Shown here: piece after piece, positions 33,069 through 42,214 of the stretch
Layout of the letters: each line of letters opens with the position of its first letter
Numbering within the stretch: the stretch's first letter is position 1
NCBI GenBank assembly: GCA_027486655.1
Contig: JAIXOR010000029.1
Span: 1 to 42,857 of the forward strand
Reading direction: 5' to 3'
Length of the DNA: 42,857 nucleotides
Source of the DNA: Verrucomicrobiaceae bacterium
Lineage (GTDB): Bacteria > Verrucomicrobiota > Verrucomicrobiia > Verrucomicrobiales > Akkermansiaceae
The notes under the pieces: model-generated
The model's database searches: none
What the model saw: only the letters and a program-made list of their open reading frames with translations
What the model was told of the DNA's origin: nothing
Translations under genes and position numbers: made by a program

Positions 33069-34307
33069 ATGGCCCGCCGGATGCACAGAACGACCTGCCC
33101 CGCGTGTGGGACCGAGCCGGATCGGATGGTGATGATCCCGCAGGAGATCATTCGATGCCCCGGATGCGGCCTTGAAACGAGCTTTCACGAGTGGCAGACC
33201 CATGCGGGGGACAGCTTGCAAGGCACCGGACGGGTCTCCGTAGTGCGCGAAACATCCGCCAATGGGGACATCCATTGGGCGATTCCCGCAGGCCGGAACG
33301 CCGGGGTATCCATGACGTTCTGGGGGCTATGGTGCGTGCTCTCCCTTGGTCTCATGGCATTTGTGGGGATCAAGTGCTTTCCGCAATACGGCATCACCAG
33401 CGTGCTGCTGCTTCTTTCGTTCCCGATCCCATTTTTGGTGATCGGCATCATACTTCTCCATCTGTCAGTGGTCCGCCATCATGAGGAATACCGCATCACG
33501 CTCACCAAGGACACTCTGGAGTCCCGCAGAAACCTGTTAGGCCGGTTGAAGCTCCGGATTTTCCCCCGATCACGGATCCGCTCTATCTCCCGGATCACGA
33601 CCAGCAAGAGCGGTAGCACCCGGTCCGAGGCCGTTGAAATCCGCGCGGGAAAAGACCGCATCCGTCTCGGAGAGCACTTGTCGCCGGAGGAGCGGCAGAC
33701 CCTTGTGGACGAGATGAGGCTGCTTGTTTTCGGTCCGCCAGTGCCCGTCCCGAGTGCGGTGCCGAGCACCGTGGCGATTCCAGGGAGTTTTTCGTTTCTG
33801 GTTCGCCACCGGATGTTGCACTACCTTCCCTTTGCCAGCGTCTCCATTTTGATGGGAGCATTCTTCATGGCGGCTGTGATTCGTTTCTGGTCTCACGAAC
33901 CCCACTCGAGCCAGCCAGACGAGCTTCTCTTCTTCCGTGTCATCGAATGGGTCGCAACCCTAACAGGCAACGTGATGAGAGGGGTGTTAATGCTCATCGC
34001 GCTCGGCATGATCTCCGGAGGTCTCTGGATGTGGATTCATGCCTTGCGCAAACATCTCCGTCAGACGGTGTTGGAAGGAAACGCCGGGCGAATCATCGTG
34101 CGCATGCTCGACAAACGAGGCCGCCAAACCGGGGAGAAGACCTACCCGCGCCAAGAATCCGACACCATCCGCACCTCCATCCAATCCATGACCGGCGGCG
34201 TGACCTTGAAACGCATCGAACTCTTGCAGGGCGATGATTCCACCCCATTGGTATCCGACGTCCGCTCCGAGGATGCGGAGGCCATCATGAACATTCTATC
34301 CGAATGA
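33069..34307 (+). CDS. Zinc-ribbon membrane protein of unknown function
   Basis: A 412-aa protein from the ATG at 33069. The N-terminus has a small zinc ribbon (TCPACG...RCPGCG). Two close membrane helices follow (about 80-100 and 105-130), then a cytoplasmic basic stretch (TLESRRNLLGRLKLRIFPRSRIRSISR), a second helix pair (about 258-275 and 300-325) and a charged C-terminal domain. The pattern resembles bacterial PH-domain-like or DUF membrane proteins, but no family is certain. The stop overlaps the start of the next gene (ATGA). Confidence 0.7.
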   Translation: MARRMHRTTCPACGTEPDRMVMIPQEIIRCPGCGLETSFHEWQTHAGDSLQGTGRVSVVRETSANGDIHWAIPAGRNAGVSMTFWGLWCVLSLGLMAFVGIKCFPQYGITSVLLLLSFPIPFLVIGIILLHLSVVRHHEEYRITLTKDTLESRRNLLGRLKLRIFPRSRIRSISRITTSKSGSTRSEAVEIRAGKDRIRLGEHLSPEERQTLVDEMRLLVFGPPVPVPSAVPSTVAIPGSFSFLVRHRMLHYLPFASVSILMGAFFMAAVIRFWSHEPHSSQPDELLFFRVIEWVATLTGNVMRGVLMLIALGMISGGLWMWIHALRKHLRQTVLEGNAGRIIVRMLDKRGRQTGEKTYPRQESDTIRTSIQSMTGGVTLKRIELLQGDDSTPLVSDVRSEDAEAIMNILSE

Positions 34308-35053
34308 ACGCGCCCACCCATTCGCAACGCCTTGCCCTGCGGGAAATGCCGCCGGGGCCTGCGGTGATGCGCCAGCGGTGGTCCGGGCTTTTGTTTCTGC
34401 ACTGGCCGATGCCGGTGGAAATGATCGCCTCGCGCCTGCCGCGGGGTCTGCATGTGGACACTCACGAAGGAGTCGCGTGGATCGGCGTGGTGCCGTTTTT
34501 CATGGAACGGGTGAGGCCGGTCTGTCTGCCACCGGTGCCGTGGTTGTCGTGGTTTCTGGAACTGAACGTGCGGACCTACGTGCACGATGCCGATGGCAAT
34601 CCGGGAGTGTGGTTTTTCTCGCTCGATTGCAACCAGCCGCTGGCCGTGGAGATCGCGCGCCGGGCCTTTCACCTGCCCTACCAGCATGCGCAAATGTCGG
34701 CGCTCCGGGAAGGCGGGCGGATCGAGTATGAATGCCGCCGCCGTTCCGCCTCGCAGGTCGCGGGTTTCGAGTATGCCGCTGCATCCGGCGGCGTGTCGGC
34801 CGGGGAGGGGACTCTGGAGTGGTTTCTGGTGGAGAGGTATCTGTTGTTCTCAGCGGATCGGGACGGGAGGATTTACACGGGTCGCGTCCACCATGCGCCG
34901 TATCGGATCGCGCGGGCCGACTGCCGCGCCTGGTCGGCCGCGCCGCTGGGCTGGGAGGGATTTCCCGTTCCGGAAACGCCCCCTGCGTCGATGTGGGTGG
35001 CCGAGCCGGTGGACGTGAGTGTGTTTCCCCTGCGCGCCGCCGGGGTGCGATGA
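34304..35053 (+). CDS. DUF2071 (YqjF-type) protein
   Basis: A 249-aa soluble protein. The family pattern is clear: MRQRWSGLLFLHWPMPVEMIASRLPRGLHVDTHEGVAWIGVVPFFMERVRPVCLPPVP, then ELNVRTYVHDADGNPGVWFFSLD and LPYQHAQM, and near the end EWFLVERYLLFSAD. No biochemical role is known for this family. Its ATG overlaps the preceding stop, so translation is probably coupled to the membrane protein. Confidence 0.85.
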   Translation: MNAPTHSQRLALREMPPGPAVMRQRWSGLLFLHWPMPVEMIASRLPRGLHVDTHEGVAWIGVVPFFMERVRPVCLPPVPWLSWFLELNVRTYVHDADGNPGVWFFSLDCNQPLAVEIARRAFHLPYQHAQMSALREGGRIEYECRRRSASQVAGFEYAAASGGVSAGEGTLEWFLVERYLLFSADRDGRIYTGRVHHAPYRIARADCRAWSAAPLGWEGFPVPETPPASMWVAEPVDVSVFPLRAAGVR

Positions 35054-35098
35054 GGGATTTTCGTGGATGCCGCCGCGGATTGCTGCTAGAGCCGTGTC

Positions 35099-35791
35099 AT
35101 GCAGGATCAAGCCCCCGTGCCACCGCCGCCGACCGAGAAGAAAGGCATTCCCGTGCTCGGTTGGGTGGGCATCGGTTGCGGGACGATCCTGATCCTTGCG
35201 ATCGTGATCATCTCGCTGCTGATCGGCTGGTGCAAACGGACTGTCGGCGATTTCTCCGAGTTTCAAAGAAATCCGGAAAAAGCCACCGCTGAGATGGTGC
35301 TCCGCCTGCACCCTGAGGTCAAGGTGCTCACCCAGGACGAGGCCAAGGGCCAGATGACCCTGCGGATGAAGGATGGCAGCGAGCGGACGATGAGCTACGA
35401 GGACGTCGTGGCAGGGAAATTCGTGCTCCCTGCATTGCCGGCGGGCGATCTGCCGCTTGCCACGGAGGACTTGTCCCAACTGCCCGCCTGGGTCCCCCGC
35501 GCCCCGGGCCTGAAACCCGGCGCAGCACTGACACTCGCGGAAAAGGATGGTCGGGTTTCCGGCGTGTTTTCCTCCGCCAGTGACCGCCCGACGGAGGAAA
35601 TCGCCGATTTCCTCACCGCCGAGGCCGAGAAGCTCGGCAGCGGCACCTCCAGCAAGCGCTCCACCACCGTGAATGGCGCGGAATCCCGGAATCTTTCCTT
35701 CGAGCGTGGGGGGCGCAAACTCGAAGTCGTTCTCACCCGCCAGCCGGGCGAGGACAGCCGGATCCTGATCCAGTTCGATGGTCCCCGCTGA
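35099..35791 (+). CDS. Single-pass membrane protein of unknown function
   Basis: A 230-aa protein with a proline-rich cytoplasmic start (DQAPVPPPPTEKKG), one membrane helix (about 20-43, GWVGIGCGTILILAIVIISLLIG) and a 185-residue extracytoplasmic domain. That domain contains LHPEVKVLTQDEAKGQMTLRMKDGSERTMSYEDV and a second repeat-like part. I recognise no family. The gene follows the DUF2071 gene by 45 bp. Confidence 0.7.
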   Translation: MQDQAPVPPPPTEKKGIPVLGWVGIGCGTILILAIVIISLLIGWCKRTVGDFSEFQRNPEKATAEMVLRLHPEVKVLTQDEAKGQMTLRMKDGSERTMSYEDVVAGKFVLPALPAGDLPLATEDLSQLPAWVPRAPGLKPGAALTLAEKDGRVSGVFSSASDRPTEEIADFLTAEAEKLGSGTSSKRSTTVNGAESRNLSFERGGRKLEVVLTRQPGEDSRILIQFDGPR

Positions 35792-35904
35792 CCTTCCGGC
35801 CGGTCCGGACCCCGCCGTGCGCCCCCGGATGAATCGTTGACGGATGGCCCGTTTCCATTCAGTTTGCCCCCGAAAACCGCTTTCCGAACCCGAAAACACA
35901 CCCC

Positions 35905-36567
35905 ATGAGACTCATCCGTCGTTTCCTCGCCACCGCATTCGCGGCATCCATGATCTCCGCCGCTGCAGCGCAGGACGGCAAGCTCAACATCGCCACGGTG
36001 GACATGCAGGAACTGTTCAAACAGTATTACCGCACCAACGAGGCCCAGAAGCAGATCAACGTCGAGCGCGCACGCATCCAGAAGGATAACAACGAGCGCC
36101 TCGCCCGCATCCGCGACCTCGAGGAAAACCTCGCCAACCTCCGCAAGCAGCTCGAAGACCCCGCCATCAACGACTCCAAGAAGCAGACGCTGTTCAAGGA
36201 ATGGCAGATGCAGCAGCAGGAAGGCATCGCCCTCGACCGCGAGCGCCGCGAGTTCCTCCAGCGCCGCAACCAGGCCCTCAACGAAAAGATGGTCCAGCGC
36301 ATGAAGGGCATCCTTGAGGAGATCCGCAAGCTCGTCGAAGAACAGGCCAAGGTGGACAACTACGACTACGTCTTCGACAAGTCCGGCCTCAGCACCTCCC
36401 AGGTTCCCTTCCTGCTCTACACCAAGGACGCCACCGACATCACCGCCGGCCTCCTCAAGAACCTCAACAAGGACGCACCCGCCGAGTCCCTGCCCTCCGA
36501 AGGCGACCCGAAACCCGAGATCCCGCAGCCCGACGCCGCTCCCGCCGCTCCTGCAGAGGACAAGTAA
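35905..36567 (+). CDS. OmpH/Skp-family periplasmic chaperone
   Basis: A 220-aa exported protein with signal peptide [18 protein letters not shown]. After [28 protein letters not shown] come two long coiled-coil stretches (about 45-145, rich in Glu, Arg, Lys and Gln) that form the tentacle of Skp. A C-terminal strand follows ([23 protein letters not shown]) before a Pro/Ala-rich tail. Skp carries unfolded outer-membrane proteins across the periplasm. Placement just before lpxD is the common outer-membrane-biogenesis order, although bamA is not upstream here. Confidence 0.9.
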   Translation: MRLIRRFLATAFAASMISAAAAQDGKLNIATVDMQELFKQYYRTNEAQKQINVERARIQKDNNERLARIRDLEENLANLRKQLEDPAINDSKKQTLFKEWQMQQQEGIALDRERREFLQRRNQALNEKMVQRMKGILEEIRKLVEEQAKVDNYDYVFDKSGLSTSQVPFLLYTKDATDITAGLLKNLNKDAPAESLPSEGDPKPEIPQPDAAPAAPAEDK

Positions 36568-36583
36568 TCCAATCGCTTCCGAG

Positions 36584-37636
36584 TTGGCCATCGCCCTCAC
36601 GCTTTCCGAGCTCGCCCAATGGATCGATGGTGACATCATCCGGGGCGGGCTCGATGTGTCTTTGACCGGCATGGCCGCGCTCGATGCGGCCGGGCCTCAG
36701 GACGTCAGTTTCCTCGGCAACGAGAAATACTACAACCAGTTCCTCGAGACCCGGGCCGCCGCCGTCATCGTCCCGCGCGGCGTCACCGAGGGGCCGCCGT
36801 CCACCGCGCTCATCGCCGTGGACAACCCGACCCTCGCCTTCTCGGTCGTCGTCCGCCACTTCGCGGAAATCGCCCGCGCCTTCGCCCCCGGCATCCATCC
36901 CAAGGCCTTCGTGGATCCCTCCGCCCGCCTGGACCCGGAGAAAACCTGCGTCCACCCCGGAGCCGTCGTCATGGCCGGCGCCATCGTCGGCGATGGCAGC
37001 ATCCTCGGCCCCAACAGCGTGGTCGGCACCGATGCCGTGGTCGGCAAGGACTGCCACCTGATGGCAAACTCCGCCATCCGCGAACGCTGCGTGCTGGGTG
37101 ACCGCGTCATTCTCCAGCCCGGAGCGGTGATCGGATCCGACGGCTACGGCTACGAATTCTCCGGCGGCCGCCACGTGAAGATCGAACAGGTCGGCATCGT
37201 GGAAATCGGCGATGACGTGGAAATCGGCGCCAACACCACCATCGACCGCGCCCGCTTCGGCAAGACGATCATCGGCGAGGGCACCAAAATCGACAACCTC
37301 GTCCAGATCGGTCACAACTGCGTGATCGGCAAGCACTGCCTCATCGTCGCCCTCACCGGCATCGCCGGCAGCACCAAACTCGGAAACTACGTCACCGTCG
37401 CCGGCCAGGTCGGCACCGTCGGCCACATCACCATCGGCGACAAAGCCACCATCACCGCCCGCGCCGGCGTCACCGGCAACCTCCCCGGCGGCGAGATTTA
37501 CGCCGGCAACCCGGCCCAGCCTTATCGCGACGAAATGAAGCTCCGTGCCTTCTCCCGCCGCATCCCCAAACTCATCGAGCGCGTCAAAGCCCTCGAAGCC
37601 TCCCTCGGCCTCCGCAAAAGCGGCTCCGAGGATTGA
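36584..37636 (+). CDS. lpxD: UDP-3-O-acylglucosamine N-acyltransferase
   Basis: Third step of lipid A synthesis. The 350-aa protein has the uridine-binding N-terminal domain ([22 protein letters not shown]), then at least ten left-handed beta-helix hexapeptide repeats (about 100-310). These include the catalytic His in QIGHNCVIG and the GSDGYGYEF block. A C-terminal helix follows ([17 protein letters not shown]). No ATG precedes the first conserved residue, so I place the start at the TTG at 36584, 16 nt after the OmpH stop. Its presence shows that the organism makes lipopolysaccharide-type lipid A. Confidence 0.94.
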   Translation: MAIALTLSELAQWIDGDIIRGGLDVSLTGMAALDAAGPQDVSFLGNEKYYNQFLETRAAAVIVPRGVTEGPPSTALIAVDNPTLAFSVVVRHFAEIARAFAPGIHPKAFVDPSARLDPEKTCVHPGAVVMAGAIVGDGSILGPNSVVGTDAVVGKDCHLMANSAIRERCVLGDRVILQPGAVIGSDGYGYEFSGGRHVKIEQVGIVEIGDDVEIGANTTIDRARFGKTIIGEGTKIDNLVQIGHNCVIGKHCLIVALTGIAGSTKLGNYVTVAGQVGTVGHITIGDKATITARAGVTGNLPGGEIYAGNPAQPYRDEMKLRAFSRRIPKLIERVKALEASLGLRKSGSED

Positions 37637-37716
37637 TCTTCAAGCGCGGAAGCATCGGCGTTCATATTCAGGAGCGGAGTTTGGGGCTGGCAAATGAATG
37701 TCAACTTCTGGAAACC

Positions 37717-37926
37717 ATGATCAGATGGATGGGGCTTCTCATGATGATTGTGGACTTCGTTTGGAATCTGATAGATGTCGGCGTTTCATTTACTTCCTAT
37801 CAGCACAGCCAATGGATCTGGAGGTCCCAGCAACTGCCGGCCGGTGAAAGGGTGCTAAGTTCTGAAAATTATACTTGTATGTCACAGCGATCCAGATATT
37901 TCTCAAGCGTCTACCTTGGTAGATGA
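37717..37926 (+). CDS. Possible small membrane protein, uncertain
   Basis: A 69-aa frame from the ATG at 37717 with a hydrophobic N-terminal stretch (MGLLMMIVDFVWNLIDVGVSF). It lies in the transition from GC-rich core to AT-rich island. There is no recognisable family and no clear ribosome-binding site, so it may be noncoding. The rest of 37637-38122 holds only the palindromic element described next. Confidence 0.25.
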   Translation: MIRWMGLLMMIVDFVWNLIDVGVSFTSYQHSQWIWRSQQLPAGERVLSSENYTCMSQRSRYFSSVYLGR

Positions 37927-37930
37927 GGAC

Positions 37931-38078
37931 TTAGAAACCTCGCAATAAGCGGTCGGCATCGACCGTGACGATGTCGCTGAACCGATAAATTGGTCGGGGA
38001 GGTGACGGCGTATGTTCAGGCCGTTCCCCATAGGGCATGGCTAGAGGCCGTTGCGGCCGGCTTATTGCGGCTTTCTAA
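37931..38078. repeat. 148-bp palindromic MITE-like element at the island edge
   Basis: The ends are inverted copies of about 30 bp. The left begins TTAGAAA, then CGCAATAAGC (37941-37950). The right is GCTTATTGCG (38060-38069) followed by TTTCTAA (38072-38078). Similarity continues inward with a few mismatches. No transposase is encoded. I could not find a convincing target-site duplication. It looks like a miniature inverted-repeat transposable element or an orphan insertion-sequence remnant. Confidence 0.5.
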
Positions 38079-38122
38079 CTCCCCGTCCACCAGAATGGTC
38101 AGCAATTTCACTATCATTAGTC

Positions 38123-38995
38123 ATGAAAATTCTGTTGATTTCAGTATTTGCTACTATAGCTGCAATACAAATTATCAAATCGGAAACTGAAGTGTCTTCA
38201 GACTCATCACCCGCCGTTCTCTTAAACTCAATACCTGACGGGACACAAGAGATTCAATCTCCTGTAAGACAGGAGTTTCAGGTTTCACCTTCGAATATTC
38301 TCGAGTCACGCTCTTATAAGCAAAGTGGCTGCAATATTACCATTCAGGAGATCAAGCCTATTCCGCTACCAAACCTGTCTGAAGAAAAATTGAGCGGAAA
38401 AGCTAGTGTAATTTCGCCAGAAGCAGTCAGCTGGATGTCAAAGAAATACGCCAAACGAAACGCGGTAAATATGCTTCGTCTCAGTGCAAAAGTATACAAG
38501 ATTTCGAACTTGCCAGCTTACTCTTTTGTTACCTATTGGCCCAATAAAGCCGATTCATCAATCTCATTTTGGTCATCTGCTGACTTTAGTTTGATTGCAG
38601 GAGGTATACAGCAGTTTAGCGACTCCAGCGGACAAATCCATCAACTCTTTCTAATTCACGAAGAAATCAACGATTGCAGGGAAAGAATCATAGCCACTCG
38701 GAGGGAAATGCCTAACAATCCTCCAGAAATACCAGAATTTCCCGATGGAGAAGCAATTTATAAACCTATTGGAGTGTCTGTAGATGCAAATTCTTTACTA
38801 CCGATCCAAGCTTTACACGACCTGTATAACGAAAAACTTACTGAGCTCTCAAGAGCTTCTCAAAGTCGAGAGGAAGCCCACATAAAAAAATTGGAAGAAC
38901 TACAATTGCATCCCCAAGAAGATAAAAGCATTACTTTAAACTTCTGGCGCGATGAACGCCCAAGCAATTCAGAAGAGAAAGCAGGTGCAAAGTGA
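38123..38995 (+). CDS. Exported protein of unknown function (island gene 1)
   Basis: A 290-aa protein from the ATG at 38123 with an N-terminal hydrophobic segment (ILLISVFATIAAIQII) that could be a signal or anchor. A variable Ser/Pro-rich stretch follows, then a conserved-looking domain (LRLSAKVYKISNLPAYSFVTYWP, ISFWSSADFSLIAGGIQQF, LFLIHEEIND) and a charged C-terminal coiled part. I recognise no named family. Base composition is AT-rich, unlike the core genes to the left. Its stop overlaps the GTG of the next gene. Confidence 0.7.
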   Translation: MKILLISVFATIAAIQIIKSETEVSSDSSPAVLLNSIPDGTQEIQSPVRQEFQVSPSNILESRSYKQSGCNITIQEIKPIPLPNLSEEKLSGKASVISPEAVSWMSKKYAKRNAVNMLRLSAKVYKISNLPAYSFVTYWPNKADSSISFWSSADFSLIAGGIQQFSDSSGQIHQLFLIHEEINDCRERIIATRREMPNNPPEIPEFPDGEAIYKPIGVSVDANSLLPIQALHDLYNEKLTELSRASQSREEAHIKKLEELQLHPQEDKSITLNFWRDERPSNSEEKAGAK

Positions 38996-41367
38996 AAACA
39001 AAAATTTTCAGCATAGCCTTCATTTTTTTGCCTTTGATTAACGCGTCAGCCATTGTTGATGATAACTCAAATGGCTTGAGTGACGTATGGGAAAAGAATT
39101 TCAACAACAATTGTCTATTTCCAGCTAGCTTCGATGTTGCGGCAGATCCCGACCAAGACGGATGGAGTAATGCACAAGAAGCTGCGGCTGGAACGGACCC
39201 TCACAGTTCAATTCAGCCAGCGGGTCTTCTTGTCCCGGCCACAAAATACATATCCGCGACATGGGGAGATACTGACAATGATACGATTCCAGATCTAATT
39301 ACACCAGAGGTAATTCAAGTATCATGGCAAACAAACAAAGGGAAAAAATATAGATTGGAAGCAAATCCAGGACTCTCTTTCGATGATTGGTTGCCCGTTG
39401 ATTTGGGTTTTGTTGGAAACGGAAGTATTGTTATTTACAATTTCATTCCATCCTCAGCAGCAAGACACTTTTGGAGAGTTTCTGTATCTGAATCAGGAAT
39501 AGACAGCGATAGCGATGGTTTGATAGACTCCGAAGAAGCAGTATTTGGAAGTGATCTCTATTCATTTGATAGCGACAAAGATAGTGTATCAGATGCGCAT
39601 GAATTCAATCTAAATACTTCACCAGTTTCGGCTGATACTGATGGTGATGGAGTATCTGATTCAGACGAAATAAAAAATAACCAACTCAATCCGGTTTTGG
39701 CATCAGATCTCGATGCTGATGAAATACCTGACGATTTTGAAGTTCACTTCTCGCAGCAGTTGTTGAATTCAAACCCAAATCCTACGCATTGGGGTGTTTT
39801 ATATGGAGATCTCATAAGTGGAAATCTCGACAGCGCTCATGATTACACAGACGAAGGAGTATCAGCAATAGAGATCTTCCAAATTCTAGCCCAAGGTCTT
39901 GCACAGAATGGAAATTCAACTGGATATTGGATAGAGCCGATGTCTAAATCAAATAAGTTTTCTTATGCCTACAACATTACGAATCCGTATGTTATAGCAG
40001 AAGGATTGTATCGTGAAAGCAAGCCTGGCGATTTCGACACCATCGAAACGATTAATGATCCAACATCCTTTACTGGAGGTTACTTGTCTGCGAGAATTCA
40101 GAATGTAGATTGGGCTTACAGTCTGACTCCGTATAAGTCCGAATTCGATCCATATCTATTCCGGCACTTTAGTCTTTCAAGTGCCGGAAATAAGACTATA
40201 CCACTGATAGACGGAACAGGCACATTCTTTCAAGGGCACATTGAACGGAAGAAGTTTCGTTTAGTAGCAACACGCCCAGATCACGAACAATTCTTAATGG
40301 ACTGTGTCAAGGTAACCGACGAAACTGAGTTCTGGAATGGAAAATTTGTTGCCAATGTAACCTCGGAATCACTGATTCTGTCTGTCCCAAAAGGTAAGAT
40401 GTTCAGTAATTGGATCGAAACTGTTGCCCCGATGGGGACTGGGAAAGATTATTCTCAGTATGTTGTCCCTTGTGATAACATTATTGTATTTGGTGTTGGA
40501 TCGGGTGGATTCGTTGCTGATAGACACATCACAAGTAAAGAGTATCTCGAAACATTCTTGGATACGGTCAAAGTATCAAGGAGCGGAGACAATTGGGTTG
40601 TGCGTGGCAAATCGGATTTACTTTATGGGATTAAAATCGCTCAGGATGAAAGTACATTACTTCAGGCTTTGTCCACTCCAGCGACTACGGTAGTTTTTGA
40701 TGGTCATGCTAATTTTGGGATCGGGCCAAATTTCTCATTGAGCACGCATAAAACTATTAATTCATTTACAAACTTCGGAACGGAAAATGTGACTGCGATT
40801 CCAGTCACCTATAGAGGTAACGGAACAGAGGCTGACGCTTTATCTGAGTTTTTGAATCAAGTACCTAAGACACCTGGAAATGCTGTCGCGGTCTCTAATA
40901 TTGGTGCCCAGGGATGGGCCTATCTTGTTCTTAGTCCAGATGAGGTGATGGATCAAGTTTCAAATTTTCAGATTCCCTATATGAATCAGCGTTGGAAGTT
41001 CGAGAGCGATTATGGAGTAAGCGCAGGCGCTTCTTTTACAAAAGGAGGAATTGGATTGAGCGAATATCATTATATCGATAATGAGGATATTCCTCGTTTG
41101 ATCATTTCATCTCCAAAGTCAGATGTTCCTATTTTAATGTATAAAACTTTCTTCTACAATGCTTGCAGCACAGGTCCACATTTCATAAATAATTTTAAAC
41201 ATGGGAATTATGTTTACACAAATAAAGTATGCAATGTTTTTAAGGCGACCCAGATATTTGTTCAGTGTCAAATAAATAGGGAGCCTATTCAGATCTGTCT
41301 GGATGAAATGGAGGATCAGGAAGCTGATGGGGATGATTCGAAGACCTACGAGTATGAAAGCTTTTAG
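38992..41367 (+). CDS. Exported thrombospondin-type-3 protein with caspase-like His/Cys pair (island gene 2)
   Basis: A 791-aa protein starting at the GTG overlapping the upstream stop, with signal peptide IFSIAFIFLPLINASA. Calcium-binding type-3 repeats fill the first third: DDNSNGLSDVWE, DPDQDGWSNAQEAAAGTDP, DTDNDTIPD, DSDSDGLIDSEEAVFGSD, DSDKDSVSDAHEF and DTDGDGVSDSDE. The C-terminal half has VVFDGHANFG with His572 and FFYNACSTGPHF with Cys725. These resemble the GH and NACxTG dyad motifs of caspase/gingipain/CHAT peptidases, but the spacing of 153 residues is longer than usual. The gene overlaps the next by 14 bp. Proteolytic function is an inference; the calcium-repeat call is strong. 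Confidence 0.75.
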   Translation: MKTKIFSIAFIFLPLINASAIVDDNSNGLSDVWEKNFNNNCLFPASFDVAADPDQDGWSNAQEAAAGTDPHSSIQPAGLLVPATKYISATWGDTDNDTIPDLITPEVIQVSWQTNKGKKYRLEANPGLSFDDWLPVDLGFVGNGSIVIYNFIPSSAARHFWRVSVSESGIDSDSDGLIDSEEAVFGSDLYSFDSDKDSVSDAHEFNLNTSPVSADTDGDGVSDSDEIKNNQLNPVLASDLDADEIPDDFEVHFSQQLLNSNPNPTHWGVLYGDLISGNLDSAHDYTDEGVSAIEIFQILAQGLAQNGNSTGYWIEPMSKSNKFSYAYNITNPYVIAEGLYRESKPGDFDTIETINDPTSFTGGYLSARIQNVDWAYSLTPYKSEFDPYLFRHFSLSSAGNKTIPLIDGTGTFFQGHIERKKFRLVATRPDHEQFLMDCVKVTDETEFWNGKFVANVTSESLILSVPKGKMFSNWIETVAPMGTGKDYSQYVVPCDNIIVFGVGSGGFVADRHITSKEYLETFLDTVKVSRSGDNWVVRGKSDLLYGIKIAQDESTLLQALSTPATTVVFDGHANFGIGPNFSLSTHKTINSFTNFGTENVTAIPVTYRGNGTEADALSEFLNQVPKTPGNAVAVSNIGAQGWAYLVLSPDEVMDQVSNFQIPYMNQRWKFESDYGVSAGASFTKGGIGLSEYHYIDNEDIPRLIISSPKSDVPILMYKTFFYNACSTGPHFINNFKHGNYVYTNKVCNVFKATQIFVQCQINREPIQICLDEMEDQEADGDDSKTYEYESF

Positions 41368-42211
41368 ATTGCTGCTCATTTTTATTCAGTTCGCAGAATT
41401 GAATGCTGAAAGCCTTGTTACTGAGGAAATCTTTAAAAGGATATCCTCGGGTAATGACAGCGCAGTTGGGCTGGTGGACTCACCCGAAAGAGAAGCAGTT
41501 CGTCGTCGTGCCCTGGATGGTTTGAGTGATAAAGAAATCATTAGAGGCGTCGTCGAAGTAATGTTTCGTCATCCAAACAAAGATCATGCAATGATCCCCT
41601 CGTTGGCTTTCAATGTATTGATATCACCAAGGCGAGAAGTTAAAGACGTGAGTGAGCTTCGAAGGTTGATGAATGCAGAGCCCGATTCACAGCGATTCTA
41701 CATGCTTTCGCGGTTTGCCATGTTTTTTCAGTCAAGATATCAAGAATCGTTCATGGTGGAGAGATCCAGGGGATTGACGATGACCGGTCCCGCGGCATTG
41801 TCGGGACAAGGGGAAACGAATTATCGCCTTTCAGATATTTCGCTTTTTACCTACGACTCGCTTGTCAGAGATTTGAAAGAAATGGATTCTCCATTTGTAA
41901 AAGACATCATTCCAACGCTCACGGATAAGCCGGCAGGAGCAAAGGTTGTGGAACTCGCCCGATGGATGAAAGCGAATTGGCCAGGTTGCGAGGGTTTGTC
42001 TATCCCTGACAAGGGGGACGATCGGCCGCTTCAGAAACCACACGGCAACTTAGCGGGAAGCTCACAGGAGCCCATTCAGAGCCCGCCAACTAGAACCAAG
42101 CTTACTCAAGATGCTCCGGAGCGAGAGATTCCATTTCTTGCGATCATGATCTCCACGGGGCTTGTCGTTTTGGCTTCGAGTTTTTACTTTCTCAGGCGCA
42201 ACGCTCGGTAA
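41354..42211 (+). CDS. Membrane-anchored exported protein (island gene 3)
   Basis: A 285-aa protein from the ATG at 41354, inside the end of the preceding gene. It has a signal peptide (AFRLLLIFIQFAELNAE), a helical periplasmic domain (EAVRRRALDGLSDKEIIRGVVEVMFR, RLMNAEPDSQRFYMLSRFAMFF), a Pro/Thr-rich linker and a C-terminal membrane helix (IPFLAIMISTGLVVLASSFYFL) followed by RRNAR. It resembles a cell-envelope anchor for its partners. No family is recognised. The stop (42209-42211) lies in the presumed target duplication of the adjoining IS66 end. Confidence 0.7.
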   Translation: MKAFRLLLIFIQFAELNAESLVTEEIFKRISSGNDSAVGLVDSPEREAVRRRALDGLSDKEIIRGVVEVMFRHPNKDHAMIPSLAFNVLISPRREVKDVSELRRLMNAEPDSQRFYMLSRFAMFFQSRYQESFMVERSRGLTMTGPAALSGQGETNYRLSDISLFTYDSLVRDLKEMDSPFVKDIIPTLTDKPAGAKVVELARWMKANWPGCEGLSIPDKGDDRPLQKPHGNLAGSSQEPIQSPPTRTKLTQDAPEREIPFLAIMISTGLVVLASSFYFLRRNAR

Positions 42212-42214
42212 TTC

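Noticed and set aside
37931..38078. Integron attC site
   Set aside because: The ends read TTAGAAA...TTTCTAA, the inside-out order relative to attC core sites, and no integrase or cassette array is present.
37990..38190. 66-codon frame starting MVGEVTAYVQAVPHRAW
   Set aside because: It lies across the palindromic element and the start of the next gene in another frame, with no domain.
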